64,000 nt of DNA, from the NCBI RefSeq assembly GCF_000478605.2, contig NZ_ASHX02000001.1, positions 5,409,001 through 5,473,000 on the forward strand. Reading direction: 5' to 3'. The position numbers and the translations under genes were made by a program. Shown here one piece after another: positions 36,069-45,104 of this stretch; the first letter of the stretch is position 1, and every line of letters starts with the position of its first letter. The stretch is from Streptomyces thermolilacinus SPC6. GTDB lineage: Bacteria > Actinomycetota > Actinomycetes > Streptomycetales > Streptomycetaceae. The notes under the pieces were generated by a model that was not told the DNA's origin, did no database searches, and saw only the letters and a program-made list of their open reading frames with translations.

Positions 36069-36152
36069 CATGCGCCGGCGCGGTTGGTCTCACTAAACAG
36101 ACGTTACGCGTCCGTCCGCCAGGCGGTCGCGTGGTGCTACCGAGGAGGATCC

Positions 36153-36770
36153 ATCAGCGCCGAGCCCCGCATCAACGACCGGATTCGCGTTCCCGAGGTG
36201 CGACTTGTCGGTCCCAGCGGCGAGCAGGTCGGAATCGTTCCGCTCGCCAAGGCCCTGGAGCTTGCCCAGGAGTACGACCTCGACCTGGTCGAGGTCGCGG
36301 CGAACGCCCGTCCGCCCGTGTGCAAGCTCATGGACTACGGGAAGTTCAAGTACGAGTCGGCCATGAAGGCCCGTGAGGCGCGCAAGAACCAGGCGCACAC
36401 GGTCATCAAGGAGATGAAGCTCCGGCCGAAGATCGACCCGCACGACTATGACACCAAGAAGGGTCACGTCGTCCGGTTCCTCAAGCAGGGCGACAAGGTC
36501 AAGATCACGATCATGTTCCGTGGACGCGAGCAGTCCCGGCCGGAGCTCGGCTACCGGCTGCTCCAGCGGCTCGCGGAGGATGTCCAGGACCTCGGTTTCG
36601 TCGAGTCGAACCCGAAGCAGGACGGCCGAAACATGATCATGGTTCTCGGTCCGCACAAGAAGAAGACCGAGGCAATGGCCGAGGCCCGCGAGGCGCAGGC
36701 CGCCCGCAAGGCGGAGCGCCAGGGCCAGCCCGCCCAGGCCGAGCCGCAGGCGGAAACGTCCGCCGAGTAG
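36153..36770 (+). CDS. infC: Translation initiation factor IF-3 (apparent AUC start)
   Basis: IF-3 binds the 30S subunit and proofreads start codon-initiator tRNA pairing. The protein is complete: PRINDRIRVPEVRLVGPSGE, the N-domain/linker AKALELAQEYDLDLVEVAAN and the C-domain VKITIMFRGREQSRPELGY. I place the start at ATC 36153, preceded by GAGGAGG 4 nt away; the encoded family N-terminus begins exactly there (ISAEPRIND), and no in-frame ATG or GTG occurs between 36021 and this point (one TTG near 36084 lacks support). Rare AUU/AUC starts on infC are the known means of IF-3 self-regulation. The C-terminal extension (KKTEAMAEAREAQAARKAER) is usual for actinobacteria. Confidence 0.9.
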   Translation: MSAEPRINDRIRVPEVRLVGPSGEQVGIVPLAKALELAQEYDLDLVEVAANARPPVCKLMDYGKFKYESAMKAREARKNQAHTVIKEMKLRPKIDPHDYDTKKGHVVRFLKQGDKVKITIMFRGREQSRPELGYRLLQRLAEDVQDLGFVESNPKQDGRNMIMVLGPHKKKTEAMAEAREAQAARKAERQGQPAQAEPQAETSAE

Positions 36771-36888
36771 CCCGCAAGGCCGTGTCCGGGGCAACCCCGC
36801 CCAGGACTCGAAATCGATCCACCTGACGCTCCCGAGCGCCGGTCCCCGGACCGGCTGGGAGCGCCACTGACGAGGAGATAACGGCGCT

Positions 36889-37083
36889 ATGCCGAAGAAC
36901 AAGACGCACAGCGGTGCCAAGAAGCGCTTCAAGATCACCGGCTCGGGCAAGGTGCTCCGCGAGCGCGCCGGCAAGCGCCACCTGCTCGAGCACAAGTCGT
37001 CCAAGCTGACGCGCCGCCTCACTGGCAACGCCGAGATGGCCCCGGGTGACAGCGCCAAGATCAAGAAGATGCTGGGCATCTGA
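36889..37083 (+). CDS. rpmI: 50S ribosomal protein bL35
   Basis: A 64-residue L35, with the diagnostic MPKNKTHSGAKKRFKITGSG and HLLEHKSSKLTRRL. GAGGAGATAACGGCGCT precedes the ATG. It lies 118 nt after infC in the standard infC-rpmI-rplT order. Confidence 0.98.
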   Translation: MPKNKTHSGAKKRFKITGSGKVLRERAGKRHLLEHKSSKLTRRLTGNAEMAPGDSAKIKKMLGI

Positions 37084-37178
37084 GCCCGTCCTCTCTGATC
37101 AAAGCCCCCGGAATCCGGGACCCATTCGTTTCCGGGCCGTGTGACCATCCCCGCGGCCCCGCTACAAGGAGTTAACAA

Positions 37179-37565
37179 GTGGCACGCGTCAAGCGCGCAG
37201 TCAACGCTCACAAGAAGCGCCGTGCGATCCTCGAGCAGGCCAGCGGTTACCGCGGCCAGCGCTCCCGCCTGTACCGCAAGGCCAAGGAGCAGGTCACCCA
37301 CTCGCTGGTCTACAACTACAACGACCGCAAGAAGCGCAAGGGTGACTTCCGCCAGCTGTGGATCCAGCGCATCAACGCCGCTGCCCGCGCCAACGGCATC
37401 ACGTACAACCGCTTCATCCAGGGTCTGAAGGCCGCCAACGTCGAGGTGGACCGCAAGATCCTGGCCGAGCTCGCGGTCAACGACGCGAACGCGTTCGCCG
37501 CCCTCGTCGAGGTCGCCCAGAAGGCCCTCCCGAGCGACGTCAACGCCCCGAAGGCCGCCGCCTGA
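37179..37565 (+). CDS. rplT: 50S ribosomal protein bL20
   Basis: A 128-residue L20, an early 23S rRNA-binding protein. It begins ARVKRAVNAHKKRRAILEQA and contains YRGQRSRLYRKAKEQVTHSL. The GTG at 37179 follows AAGGAG. It is the last gene of the infC operon; a 13-bp terminator follows at 37590. Confidence 0.98.
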   Translation: MARVKRAVNAHKKRRAILEQASGYRGQRSRLYRKAKEQVTHSLVYNYNDRKKRKGDFRQLWIQRINAAARANGITYNRFIQGLKAANVEVDRKILAELAVNDANAFAALVEVAQKALPSDVNAPKAAA

Positions 37566-37589
37566 TCTCCCAGGCCGCCGATCTTCCGA

Positions 37590-37622
37590 CCGGACCCGCA
37601 GGCCCCGCGCCTGCGGGTCCGG
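37590..37622 (+). terminator. infC-rpmI-rplT terminator
   Basis: A perfect 13-bp stem (37590-37602 with 37610-37622) and a 7-nt loop, 24 nt after the rplT stop. Confidence 0.8.
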
Positions 37623-37683
37623 CGCGTTCGCCGTCCCGCCACGCCGCCCCCGACCCCGCAGCCAGAAAGAGTCGCCGAGCACC

Positions 37684-38541
<858 letters not shown>

Positions 38542-38594
38542 TAGGGTGACGAAGCTCGGGGGCCCAGCGCAGTACTGAGGGTGGGGGTACGGGG

Positions 38595-39722
38595 ATGTCG
38601 CTCCGCACGAGCGGTCACGCGGAGGACCGCGCCGCCGCGTTAACACACGTCCCGGCCCCGCCGTCCGCGTACGACCCCGACGAGCTGCCCGACGGGCTGG
38701 TCGTCGCCGACGCCGACGGGCGGGTCGTGTGCTTCAACGCCAAGGCCGTCCGCATCACCGCCGTGCCCCGCGATCGGGCCCTCGGCCGCCGCCTGGAGGA
38801 CGCCCTCCCGCTGGAGGACCTCAAGGGCAACCGCTGGTGGCCGCTGACCGACCCGTACGGCGGCCTCGCCACCCGCACCGGCCAGCCCGAGCGGCACCTG
38901 CTGCTGCCCGGCGGCCGCGAGGTCCTCGTCGCCGCCCGGTACGTGCGCGACGAGCCGCTCGGCCCGGTCCGCCGCGTCGTCGTCACCCTCCGCGGCACGG
39001 AGGCCCGCCGCCGCAACGAGCGCAGCCACGCCGAGCTGATCGCCACCGTCGCCCACGAACTGCGCTCCCCGCTCACCTCCGTCCGCGGTTTCACACGCAC
39101 CCTCCTCGCCAAGTGGGAGCGGTTCACCGACGAGCAGAAGCGGCTCATCCTGGAGACCGTCGACGCCGACGCGCACCGCGTCACCCGGCTCATCTCCGAG
39201 CTGCTCGACATCTCCCGCATCGACTCCGGCCGCCTGGAGGTGCGCCGCCAGCCCGTCGACATCGCCGCCGCCGTCGGCCGCCACGTCCACGGCCTCACCG
39301 CCCGCGGCCTGGCCCCCGACCGGTTCTTCGTCCGCGTCCGCCGTCCCCTGCCCGACCTGTGGGCCGACCCCGACAAGATCGACCAGATCCTGGGCAACCT
39401 CCTGGAAAACGCGGTGCGCCACGGCGCCGGAACCGTCACCATCGAGGTGGCACCCACCACGGCCCGGGACGGCGAGAAAGGAACGGCGGTCACCGTGAGC
39501 GACGAAGGCCCCGGCATCCCCGAGGAGTCGATGGGCCGTGTATTCACCCGCTTCTGGCGGGGCAGCACCCGCGGCGGCACCGGCCTGGGCCTGTACATCG
39601 TCAAGGGCCTCGTCGAGGCCCACGGCGGCGCCATCACCGTCGGCCGCGCCCCCGCGGGCGGCGCCCAGTTCCGCTTTACCCTGCCCGTGGGCGCCCCCGC
39701 ATACCTGAACCAGGGGATCTGA
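38595..39722 (+). CDS. PAS-domain sensor histidine kinase (soluble, orphan)
   Basis: A 375-residue kinase. A PAS-like domain (about 28-135, LPDGLVVADADGRVVCFNAK) is followed by HisKA with phosphoacceptor His154 (VAHELRSPLTSVRG) and HATPase with N box NLLENAVRHG, G1 DEGPGIP and G2 GGTGLGLYIVK. No membrane helix is visible, so it senses a cytosolic cue. No response regulator gene adjoins it. GGGG-rich sequence precedes the ATG; pheST follows after its own promoter. Confidence 0.92.
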   Translation: MSLRTSGHAEDRAAALTHVPAPPSAYDPDELPDGLVVADADGRVVCFNAKAVRITAVPRDRALGRRLEDALPLEDLKGNRWWPLTDPYGGLATRTGQPERHLLLPGGREVLVAARYVRDEPLGPVRRVVVTLRGTEARRRNERSHAELIATVAHELRSPLTSVRGFTRTLLAKWERFTDEQKRLILETVDADAHRVTRLISELLDISRIDSGRLEVRRQPVDIAAAVGRHVHGLTARGLAPDRFFVRVRRPLPDLWADPDKIDQILGNLLENAVRHGAGTVTIEVAPTTARDGEKGTAVTVSDEGPGIPEESMGRVFTRFWRGSTRGGTGLGLYIVKGLVEAHGGAITVGRAPAGGAQFRFTLPVGAPAYLNQGI

Positions 39723-39781
39723 CCCCGCCGGTCCGGACCCGGCCCCGCCCCACGGGCTCAAACGCGACAGCCATACCCCGT

Positions 39782-39787
39782 TAGACT
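39782..39787 (+). promoter_or_regulatory. Predicted -10 element of pheST
   Basis: TAGACT lies 74 nt before the pheS ATG, giving a leader of roughly 65 nt. The leader is too short for a T-box and shows no T-box consensus. Confidence 0.4.
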
Positions 39788-39861
39788 CAACCTTTGGCAC
39801 CTTTGCGTCCTCGGTCGTCGAGCGGGGGCCCCAGCCAGCCCATTCGGAAGTACGGGAAGAG

Positions 39862-40989
39862 ATGTCGGCACCCAACAAGTCGTACGACCCAGTCCAGGTC
39901 GAGGCACTGAAACCGGAAGAGATCGAGCGCATGCGGGACGAGGCGCTCGCCGCCTTCGCCGCCGCCGGTGACCTCGACGAGCTCGCCCACGCGAAGGTCG
40001 CCCACACCGGCGGCACCTCGCCCCTCGCCCTCGCCAACCGAGAGATCGGCGCCCTGCCCCCGCAGGCCAAGGCCGAGGCGGGCAAGCGCGTCGGGCAGGC
40101 GCGCGGCGCGGTGTCCAAGGCGCTGGCCGCCCGCCAGGCCGAGCTGGAGGCCGAGCGCGACGCCCGTGTGCTGGTCGAGGAGGCGGTGGACGTCACCCTC
40201 CCCTACGACCGCACCCCGGCCGGCGCCCGGCACCCGCTCACCACCCTCATGGAGCGCGTCGCGGACGTCTTCGTCTCCATGGGCTACGAGGTGGCCGAGG
40301 GCCCCGAGGCCGAGGCGGAGTGGTTCAACTTCGACGCCCTCAACTTCGTCCCCGACCACCCGGCCCGCCAGATGCAGGACACGTTCTTCGTCGAGGGGCC
40401 GGAAGGCACCCGGGGCGACGAGTCCGGCATCGTGCTGCGCACCCACACCTCCCCGGTGCAGGCGCGCACGCTCGTGGACCGCGAGCCCCCCGTTTACGTC
40501 GTCTGCCCCGGCCGCGTCTACCGCACGGACGAGCTCGACGCCACGCACACCCCGGTCTTCCACCAGATCGAGCTGCTCGCCGTGGACGAGGGCCTCACCA
40601 TGGCCGACCTCAAGGGCACCCTCGACCACATGGTCCAGGCCCTCTTCGGCCCGGACATGAAGACCCGGCTCCGCCCGAACTTCTTCCCCTTCACCGAGCC
40701 GTCCGCCGAGATGGACATGCTCTGCTACGTCTGCCGGGGCGAGTCCGTCGGCAACGCGGAGCGCCCCTGCCGCACCTGCGGCAGCGAGGGCTGGATCGAG
40801 CTCGGCGGCTGCGGCATGGTCAACCCCAAGGTGCTCATCGCCTGCGGCGTGGACCCGGAGAAGTACAGCGGCTTCGCCTTCGGGTTCGGCATCGAGCGGA
40901 TGCTGATGTTCCGCCACAACGTCGAAGACATGCGAGACATGGTCGAGGGTGACGTCCGGTTCACCCGGCCGTTCGGGATGGAGATCTGA
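39862..40989 (+). CDS. pheS: Phenylalanine--tRNA ligase alpha subunit
   Basis: A 375-residue catalytic subunit of the heterotetrameric synthetase that charges tRNA-Phe. Class II motifs are present: EGPEAEAEWFNFDALNFVPD, motif 2 region RVYRTDELDATHTPVFHQIE and motif 3 GFGIERMLMFR. The N-terminal coiled coil binds tRNA. A CxxC...CxxC zinc-like segment (CYVCRGESVG, CRTCGSEG) is inserted before motif 3, a feature seen in some actinobacterial PheS. Its stop overlaps the pheT start by one base. Confidence 0.97.
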   Translation: MSAPNKSYDPVQVEALKPEEIERMRDEALAAFAAAGDLDELAHAKVAHTGGTSPLALANREIGALPPQAKAEAGKRVGQARGAVSKALAARQAELEAERDARVLVEEAVDVTLPYDRTPAGARHPLTTLMERVADVFVSMGYEVAEGPEAEAEWFNFDALNFVPDHPARQMQDTFFVEGPEGTRGDESGIVLRTHTSPVQARTLVDREPPVYVVCPGRVYRTDELDATHTPVFHQIELLAVDEGLTMADLKGTLDHMVQALFGPDMKTRLRPNFFPFTEPSAEMDMLCYVCRGESVGNAERPCRTCGSEGWIELGGCGMVNPKVLIACGVDPEKYSGFAFGFGIERMLMFRHNVEDMRDMVEGDVRFTRPFGMEI

Positions 40990-43517
40990 TGCGGGTCCCG
41001 CTTTCGTGGCTGCGGGAGTACGTCGACCTGCCGGCGACGGAGTCCGGCCGTGACGTACAGGCCAAGCTGATTTCGGCCGGCCTGGAGGTCGAGACCGTCG
41101 AGCAGCTCGGCGCCGGCCTCACCGGCCCCCTCGTGGTGGGCAAGGTCCTCACCATCGAGGAGCTCACCGAGTTCAAGAAGCCGATCCGCTACTGCACGGT
41201 GGACGTCGGCCAGGCCAACGGCACCGGCGAGCCCCAAGAGATCATCTGCGGCGCCCGGAACTTCGCCGAGGGCGACAAGGTCGTCGTGGCCCTCCCCGGC
41301 GCCGTCCTGCCCGGCGACTTCCGCATCGCCGAGCGCAAGACGTACGGCCGGATGTCCCGCGGCATGATCTGCTCCTCCGACGAGCTGGGCATGGGCGACG
41401 ACGGCACCAAGGGCATCATCGTCCTGCCGCCCGAGCACGAGGTCGGCACCGACGCCACCGCCCTGCTCGAGCTGTACGACGAGGTCCTCGACATCGCCGT
41501 CACGCCCGACCGCGGCTACTGCCTGTCGATGCGCGGCGTCGCCCGCGAGGCGGCCATCGCGTACGGGCTGCCGCTGCGCGACCCGGCGCTCCTCGACGTG
41601 CCCGCGCCGAACTCGTACGGCTACCCCGTCCAGGTCACCGACCCCGTCGGCTGCTCCCGCTTCACCGCGCGCACCGTCGTCGGCCTCGACCCCGAGGCCC
41701 GGTCCCCGATCTGGCTCCAGCGCCGCCTCCAGAAGGCCGGCATGCGCCCGGTCTCCCTCGCCGTCGACGTCACCAACTACGTGATGCTCGAACTGGGCCA
41801 GCCGCTCCACGCGTACGACCGGAGCCGTCTCGACGGCCCGATCGGCGTGCGCCGCGCCGAGCCCGGCGAGAAGATCACCACCCTCGACGGCACCGTCCGC
41901 GTCCTCGACGCGGCCGACCTCGTCATCACCGACAGCCGCGGCCCCATCGGCATCGCGGGTGTCATGGGCGGCGCCAACACCGAGATCGCCGACGCCGAGA
42001 CCGACCCCGAGACGGGCCAGGTCCGCGGCACCACCGAGGTCGTCATCGAGGCCGCGCACTTCGACGCGATCTCCATCGCCCGCACCGCCCGCCGCCACAA
42101 GCTGTCCTCCGAGGCGTCCAAGCGGTTCGAGCGGGGCGTGGACCCGCAGGCCGCGGCCGCCGCCGCGCAGCGCACGGTGGACCTGCTGGTCCTCCTCGCG
42201 GGCGGCACGGCCGAGGCCGGGGTCACCGAGATCATCGCGCCGAGCGCCCCCCGCACGGTCGCCATGCACGCCGACCACCCCGACCGCGTCGCCGGCGTCT
42301 CCTACGGCCGCGAGACCGTCGTCCGCCGCCTCCAGGAGATCGGCTGCGACGTGTACGGGCAGGACGAGCTGGTCGTCACCGTCCCGTCCTGGCGCCCCGA
42401 CCTCAACGAGCCGAACGACCTCGCCGAAGAGGTCATCCGGCTGGAGGGCTACGAGAACCTCCCCTCCACGCTGCCCAAGCCGCCCGCGGGCCGCGGGCTC
42501 ACCGAGCGCCAGCGCACCCACCGCCGCGTGGGCCGCGCCCTGGCCGGCGCCGGGTACGTCGAGGCGCTGAACTACCCGTTCATCAGCGAGCAGGTCCTCG
42601 ACCAGCTCGACCTCCCGGCGGGCGACCCGGCCCGCCGCGTCGTCAAGCTCGTCAACCCGCTCTCCGACGAGGAGCCCGCGCTGCGCACCACGCTGCTGCC
42701 CGGCCTCCTCGCCGCCCTGCGCCGCAACGACGGCCGCGGCAGCCACGACCTGGCCCTCTTCGAGACCGGCCTCGTCTTCCACGCCCCGGCCGAGCCGGGT
42801 GTCGCGGTACGGCTGCCCGTGGACCGCCGCCCGACCGACGCGGAGCTCGCCGGGGTCGACGCCGTCCTGCCCGAGCAGCCCCGGCACGCCGCCGTGGTCC
42901 TCGCCGGGGCGCGCGAGCAGGCCGGCTGGTGGGGCAAGGGCCGCCCGGGCGACTGGGCCGACGCGGTCGAGGCCGCCCGGACCGTCGCCCGCGAGGCCGG
43001 CGCCGAGCTGATCGTCCGCCAGGGCCAGTACGGGCCGTGGCACCCGGGCCGCTGCGCCGAGCTGGTCGTCGTCGTGGACGGCGCCGAGCGGACCGCCGGC
43101 CACGCCGGTGAGCTGCACCCGCGCGTCGTCAAGGCGCTCGGCCTGCCCGCCCGCACCTGCGCCATGGAGCTCGACCTCGACCTGGTCGAGGCGGCTTCCG
43201 CCGGTCCGGCGCGCGCCCCGCGCATCTCCACGTTCCCCGTGGCCACGCAGGACGTCGCGCTGGTCGTGGACCAGGGCGTGCCGGCTGCCGAGGTGGAGCG
43301 CCACCTCACCGAGGGCGCGGGCGAGCTGCTGGAGTCGATCCGGCTGTTCGACACGTTCACCGGTGAGCAGATCGGCGAGGGCAAGAAGTCCCTGGCGTAC
43401 GCGCTGCGGTTCCGCGCCGCGGACCGCACGCTGACCGTCGACGAGGCCACCGCCGCCCGCGACGCCGCCGTGGCGCTCGCCGCCGAGCGCACCGGGGCGG
43501 TGCTGCGCGGCGCCTGA
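40989..43517 (+). CDS. pheT: Phenylalanine--tRNA ligase beta subunit
   Basis: An 842-residue beta subunit containing the EMAP/tRNA-binding domain (about 40-155), the B3/B4 editing domain (about 210-400, with SSEASKRFERGVDP after it), B5, and the C-terminal FDX anticodon-binding domain (about 750-842, FDTFTGEQIGEGKKSLAYAL). It edits mischarged Tyr-tRNA and holds the tetramer together. Translation is coupled to pheS through TGATG. A strong terminator follows at 43558. Confidence 0.97.
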   Translation: MRVPLSWLREYVDLPATESGRDVQAKLISAGLEVETVEQLGAGLTGPLVVGKVLTIEELTEFKKPIRYCTVDVGQANGTGEPQEIICGARNFAEGDKVVVALPGAVLPGDFRIAERKTYGRMSRGMICSSDELGMGDDGTKGIIVLPPEHEVGTDATALLELYDEVLDIAVTPDRGYCLSMRGVAREAAIAYGLPLRDPALLDVPAPNSYGYPVQVTDPVGCSRFTARTVVGLDPEARSPIWLQRRLQKAGMRPVSLAVDVTNYVMLELGQPLHAYDRSRLDGPIGVRRAEPGEKITTLDGTVRVLDAADLVITDSRGPIGIAGVMGGANTEIADAETDPETGQVRGTTEVVIEAAHFDAISIARTARRHKLSSEASKRFERGVDPQAAAAAAQRTVDLLVLLAGGTAEAGVTEIIAPSAPRTVAMHADHPDRVAGVSYGRETVVRRLQEIGCDVYGQDELVVTVPSWRPDLNEPNDLAEEVIRLEGYENLPSTLPKPPAGRGLTERQRTHRRVGRALAGAGYVEALNYPFISEQVLDQLDLPAGDPARRVVKLVNPLSDEEPALRTTLLPGLLAALRRNDGRGSHDLALFETGLVFHAPAEPGVAVRLPVDRRPTDAELAGVDAVLPEQPRHAAVVLAGAREQAGWWGKGRPGDWADAVEAARTVAREAGAELIVRQGQYGPWHPGRCAELVVVVDGAERTAGHAGELHPRVVKALGLPARTCAMELDLDLVEAASAGPARAPRISTFPVATQDVALVVDQGVPAAEVERHLTEGAGELLESIRLFDTFTGEQIGEGKKSLAYALRFRAADRTLTVDEATAARDAAVALAAERTGAVLRGA

Positions 43518-43557
43518 CCGCGCCGTGGGCGGCCACCGTCATCCGTCGCCGGCACAT

Positions 43558-43593
43558 GAAGGGGCACGTCCGGACCGCCGGACGTGCCCCTTC
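43558..43593 (+). terminator. pheST terminator
   Basis: A perfect 16-bp stem (43558-43573 with 43578-43593) with tetraloop ACCG. Confidence 0.85.
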
Positions 43594-43646
43594 CGCTTTC
43601 CCTGCGGCCGAAGGCTCCGAGGGCGCTGGGGGCGTGCGCACGGTTG

Positions 43647-43664
43647 CTCACTCATTCGAGTGAG
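43647..43664. promoter_or_regulatory. 18-bp inverted repeat upstream of phosphatase gene
   Basis: CTCACTC-ATTC-GAGTGAG is a perfect dyad 85 nt upstream of the phosphatase start, in an AT-richer patch. It resembles a helix-turn-helix protein operator; the regulator is unknown. Confidence 0.5.
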
Positions 43665-43690
43665 AAGCCTGGTGGACGTTCCCCGCAGGA

Positions 43691-43715
43691 CGGGACGATC
43701 GACAGAATCGTCCCG
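43691..43715 (+). other. Hairpin in the 5' leader of the phosphatase gene
   Basis: CGGGACGAT (43691-43699) pairs with ATCGTCCCG (43707-43715) around a 7-nt loop, 35 nt before the ATG at 43750. It may be an operator or an mRNA structure. Confidence 0.45.
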
Positions 43716-43749
43716 ACCGCGACAAGGGGCCTGAAGAAGGGCGGTCCGC

Positions 43750-44832
43750 ATGATCCGTAGGTGGTCCCGAAGGCCCCGCGCGGGGAGCGCCTGCCCGCTC
43801 GCCCCGCTGGCCCTGCCGACACTGTGGGGTGCCGTCGCCGTGACGTGGAAACTGACCTGCCCGCTGGCCCGGCAGGACGACATGGCGACGCGCATCGCCG
43901 GCAGCGCCGTCGTCTTCGCCGTCGGCGCGGGCCTCGTGATGGGCCTCTGCCGCGACCTGCGCCGCGAGCTGCGGCAGATCGAGGCCATCGCCCACGCCGC
44001 GCAGCAGGTCCTGCTGCGCCCCCTGCCGCCCCGCCTCGACGGCCTCGCCATCGCCGGGACGCAGCTGCCCGCGGTGCGGGGCGCGGTGGTCGGCGGCGAC
44101 CTGTACGAGGCGGTCGCCACCCCCTACGGCGTGCGCGTGATCATCGGCGATGTGCGGGGCCACGGGCTGGCCGCCCTCGGCGCCGTCGCCGCCGTCCTGG
44201 GCAGCTTCCGGGAGGCGGCGTACGAGGAGCCGGGGCTCGGCGGACTGCTGCGGCGGCTCGACCGGGCCCTCCAGCGGTACGTGGGGGAGCGGGACCGCGA
44301 CGAGGGGCCCGGGCACCCGGCGTCGGGCGGCCCCGCCGAGGAGTTCGTCACCGTCCTGCTGCTCGACATCCACCACAACGGCGACGTGCTGGTCCTCAAC
44401 TGCGGCCACCCCTGGCCGTACCGGCTCGGCCACGACGACGCGGAGCCGCTCGCGGCCGGGGTGCCGCTGCCGCCGCTCGGCGCGTTCCCGCTGCCCGACA
44501 CCCTGCCCGTACGGCGCTGCGACCGGCTGCTGCCGGGCGAGGCGCTGTTCCTCCACACGGACGGCGCGGCGGAGGCGCGGGACGCCGACGGGCGGTTCTT
44601 CCCGCTGGAGGCCGTACTGGGCCGGGTCGCGCGACGGCCCGCGCTGACACCGGACGCGGTCATCGCCGACGTACGGGCGGCGCTGCTGGCGTACACGGGC
44701 GGCCACCTCGGCGACGACGTGGCCTTCGTCGTCGTACGCAACGACCGCGCGCCCGCCGAGCGCCTCCTCGTCCCGGCGCAGCCCGGGAAACCCGGCCCGC
44801 GCCCGACCCGGCCCGCACCGTCCTCCCGATAG
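43750..44832 (+). CDS. SpoIIE/RsbU-type PP2C serine phosphatase
   Basis: A 360-residue phosphatase. The basic N-terminus carries one or two short hydrophobic segments (about 15-32 and 50-66), then a PPM/SpoIIE domain (about 95-335) with metal-binding aspartates in VVGGDLYEAV, GDVRGHGLAAL, HTDGAAEARD and GDDVAFVVVR. Such proteins dephosphorylate anti-sigma-factor antagonists. GAAGGG precedes the ATG. No anti-sigma or antagonist gene is adjacent. The C-terminal tail is proline-rich. Confidence 0.88.
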   Translation: MIRRWSRRPRAGSACPLAPLALPTLWGAVAVTWKLTCPLARQDDMATRIAGSAVVFAVGAGLVMGLCRDLRRELRQIEAIAHAAQQVLLRPLPPRLDGLAIAGTQLPAVRGAVVGGDLYEAVATPYGVRVIIGDVRGHGLAALGAVAAVLGSFREAAYEEPGLGGLLRRLDRALQRYVGERDRDEGPGHPASGGPAEEFVTVLLLDIHHNGDVLVLNCGHPWPYRLGHDDAEPLAAGVPLPPLGAFPLPDTLPVRRCDRLLPGEALFLHTDGAAEARDADGRFFPLEAVLGRVARRPALTPDAVIADVRAALLAYTGGHLGDDVAFVVVRNDRAPAERLLVPAQPGKPGPRPTRPAPSSR

Positions 44833-45104
44833 CGGCTGGACCGGACGGTGCGGACCGGCACCACCCGCCGCGCCGATATGTGTCGGGCGGGCCGGCGGGG
44901 CGGGTGGCGCGCGGCCGGGCCGCCGTCTGTACGAGGGGGAGCCGGCGGCCCGGCCGCCTCCTGAGAGACATCGAGTCAACCGGGCCCCACCGCATGACGG
45001 AAGCGCGCGCGGGGCACGGATACCGGCACTTCGTTCACACCCCGTGCGAATCGGGCACCCCGTGTGCGGGCGCCCGGCGGGGCACGGCACCCCGAGGGAC
45101 CCCT
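44833..45104. other. Gap before the HTH-TPR regulator gene
   Basis: No gene is supported here. An in-frame ATG at 44994 would extend the next gene by 37 residues but lacks a ribosome binding site. A perfect palindrome GGCGGCC-C-GGCCGCC lies near 44944. Confidence 0.4.

Noticed and set aside
39723..39861. T-box riboswitch upstream of pheST
   Set aside because: The leader is only about 65 nt after the predicted start and shows neither the T-box sequence nor a terminator.
43647..43664. BldD or LexA site
   Set aside because: The arm order and spacing do not match the consensus of either regulator as I know them.
44994..45104. N-terminal extension of the HTH-TPR regulator from ATG 44994
   Set aside because: No ribosome binding site precedes it, and the helix-turn-helix begins right after the ATG at 45105, which has one.
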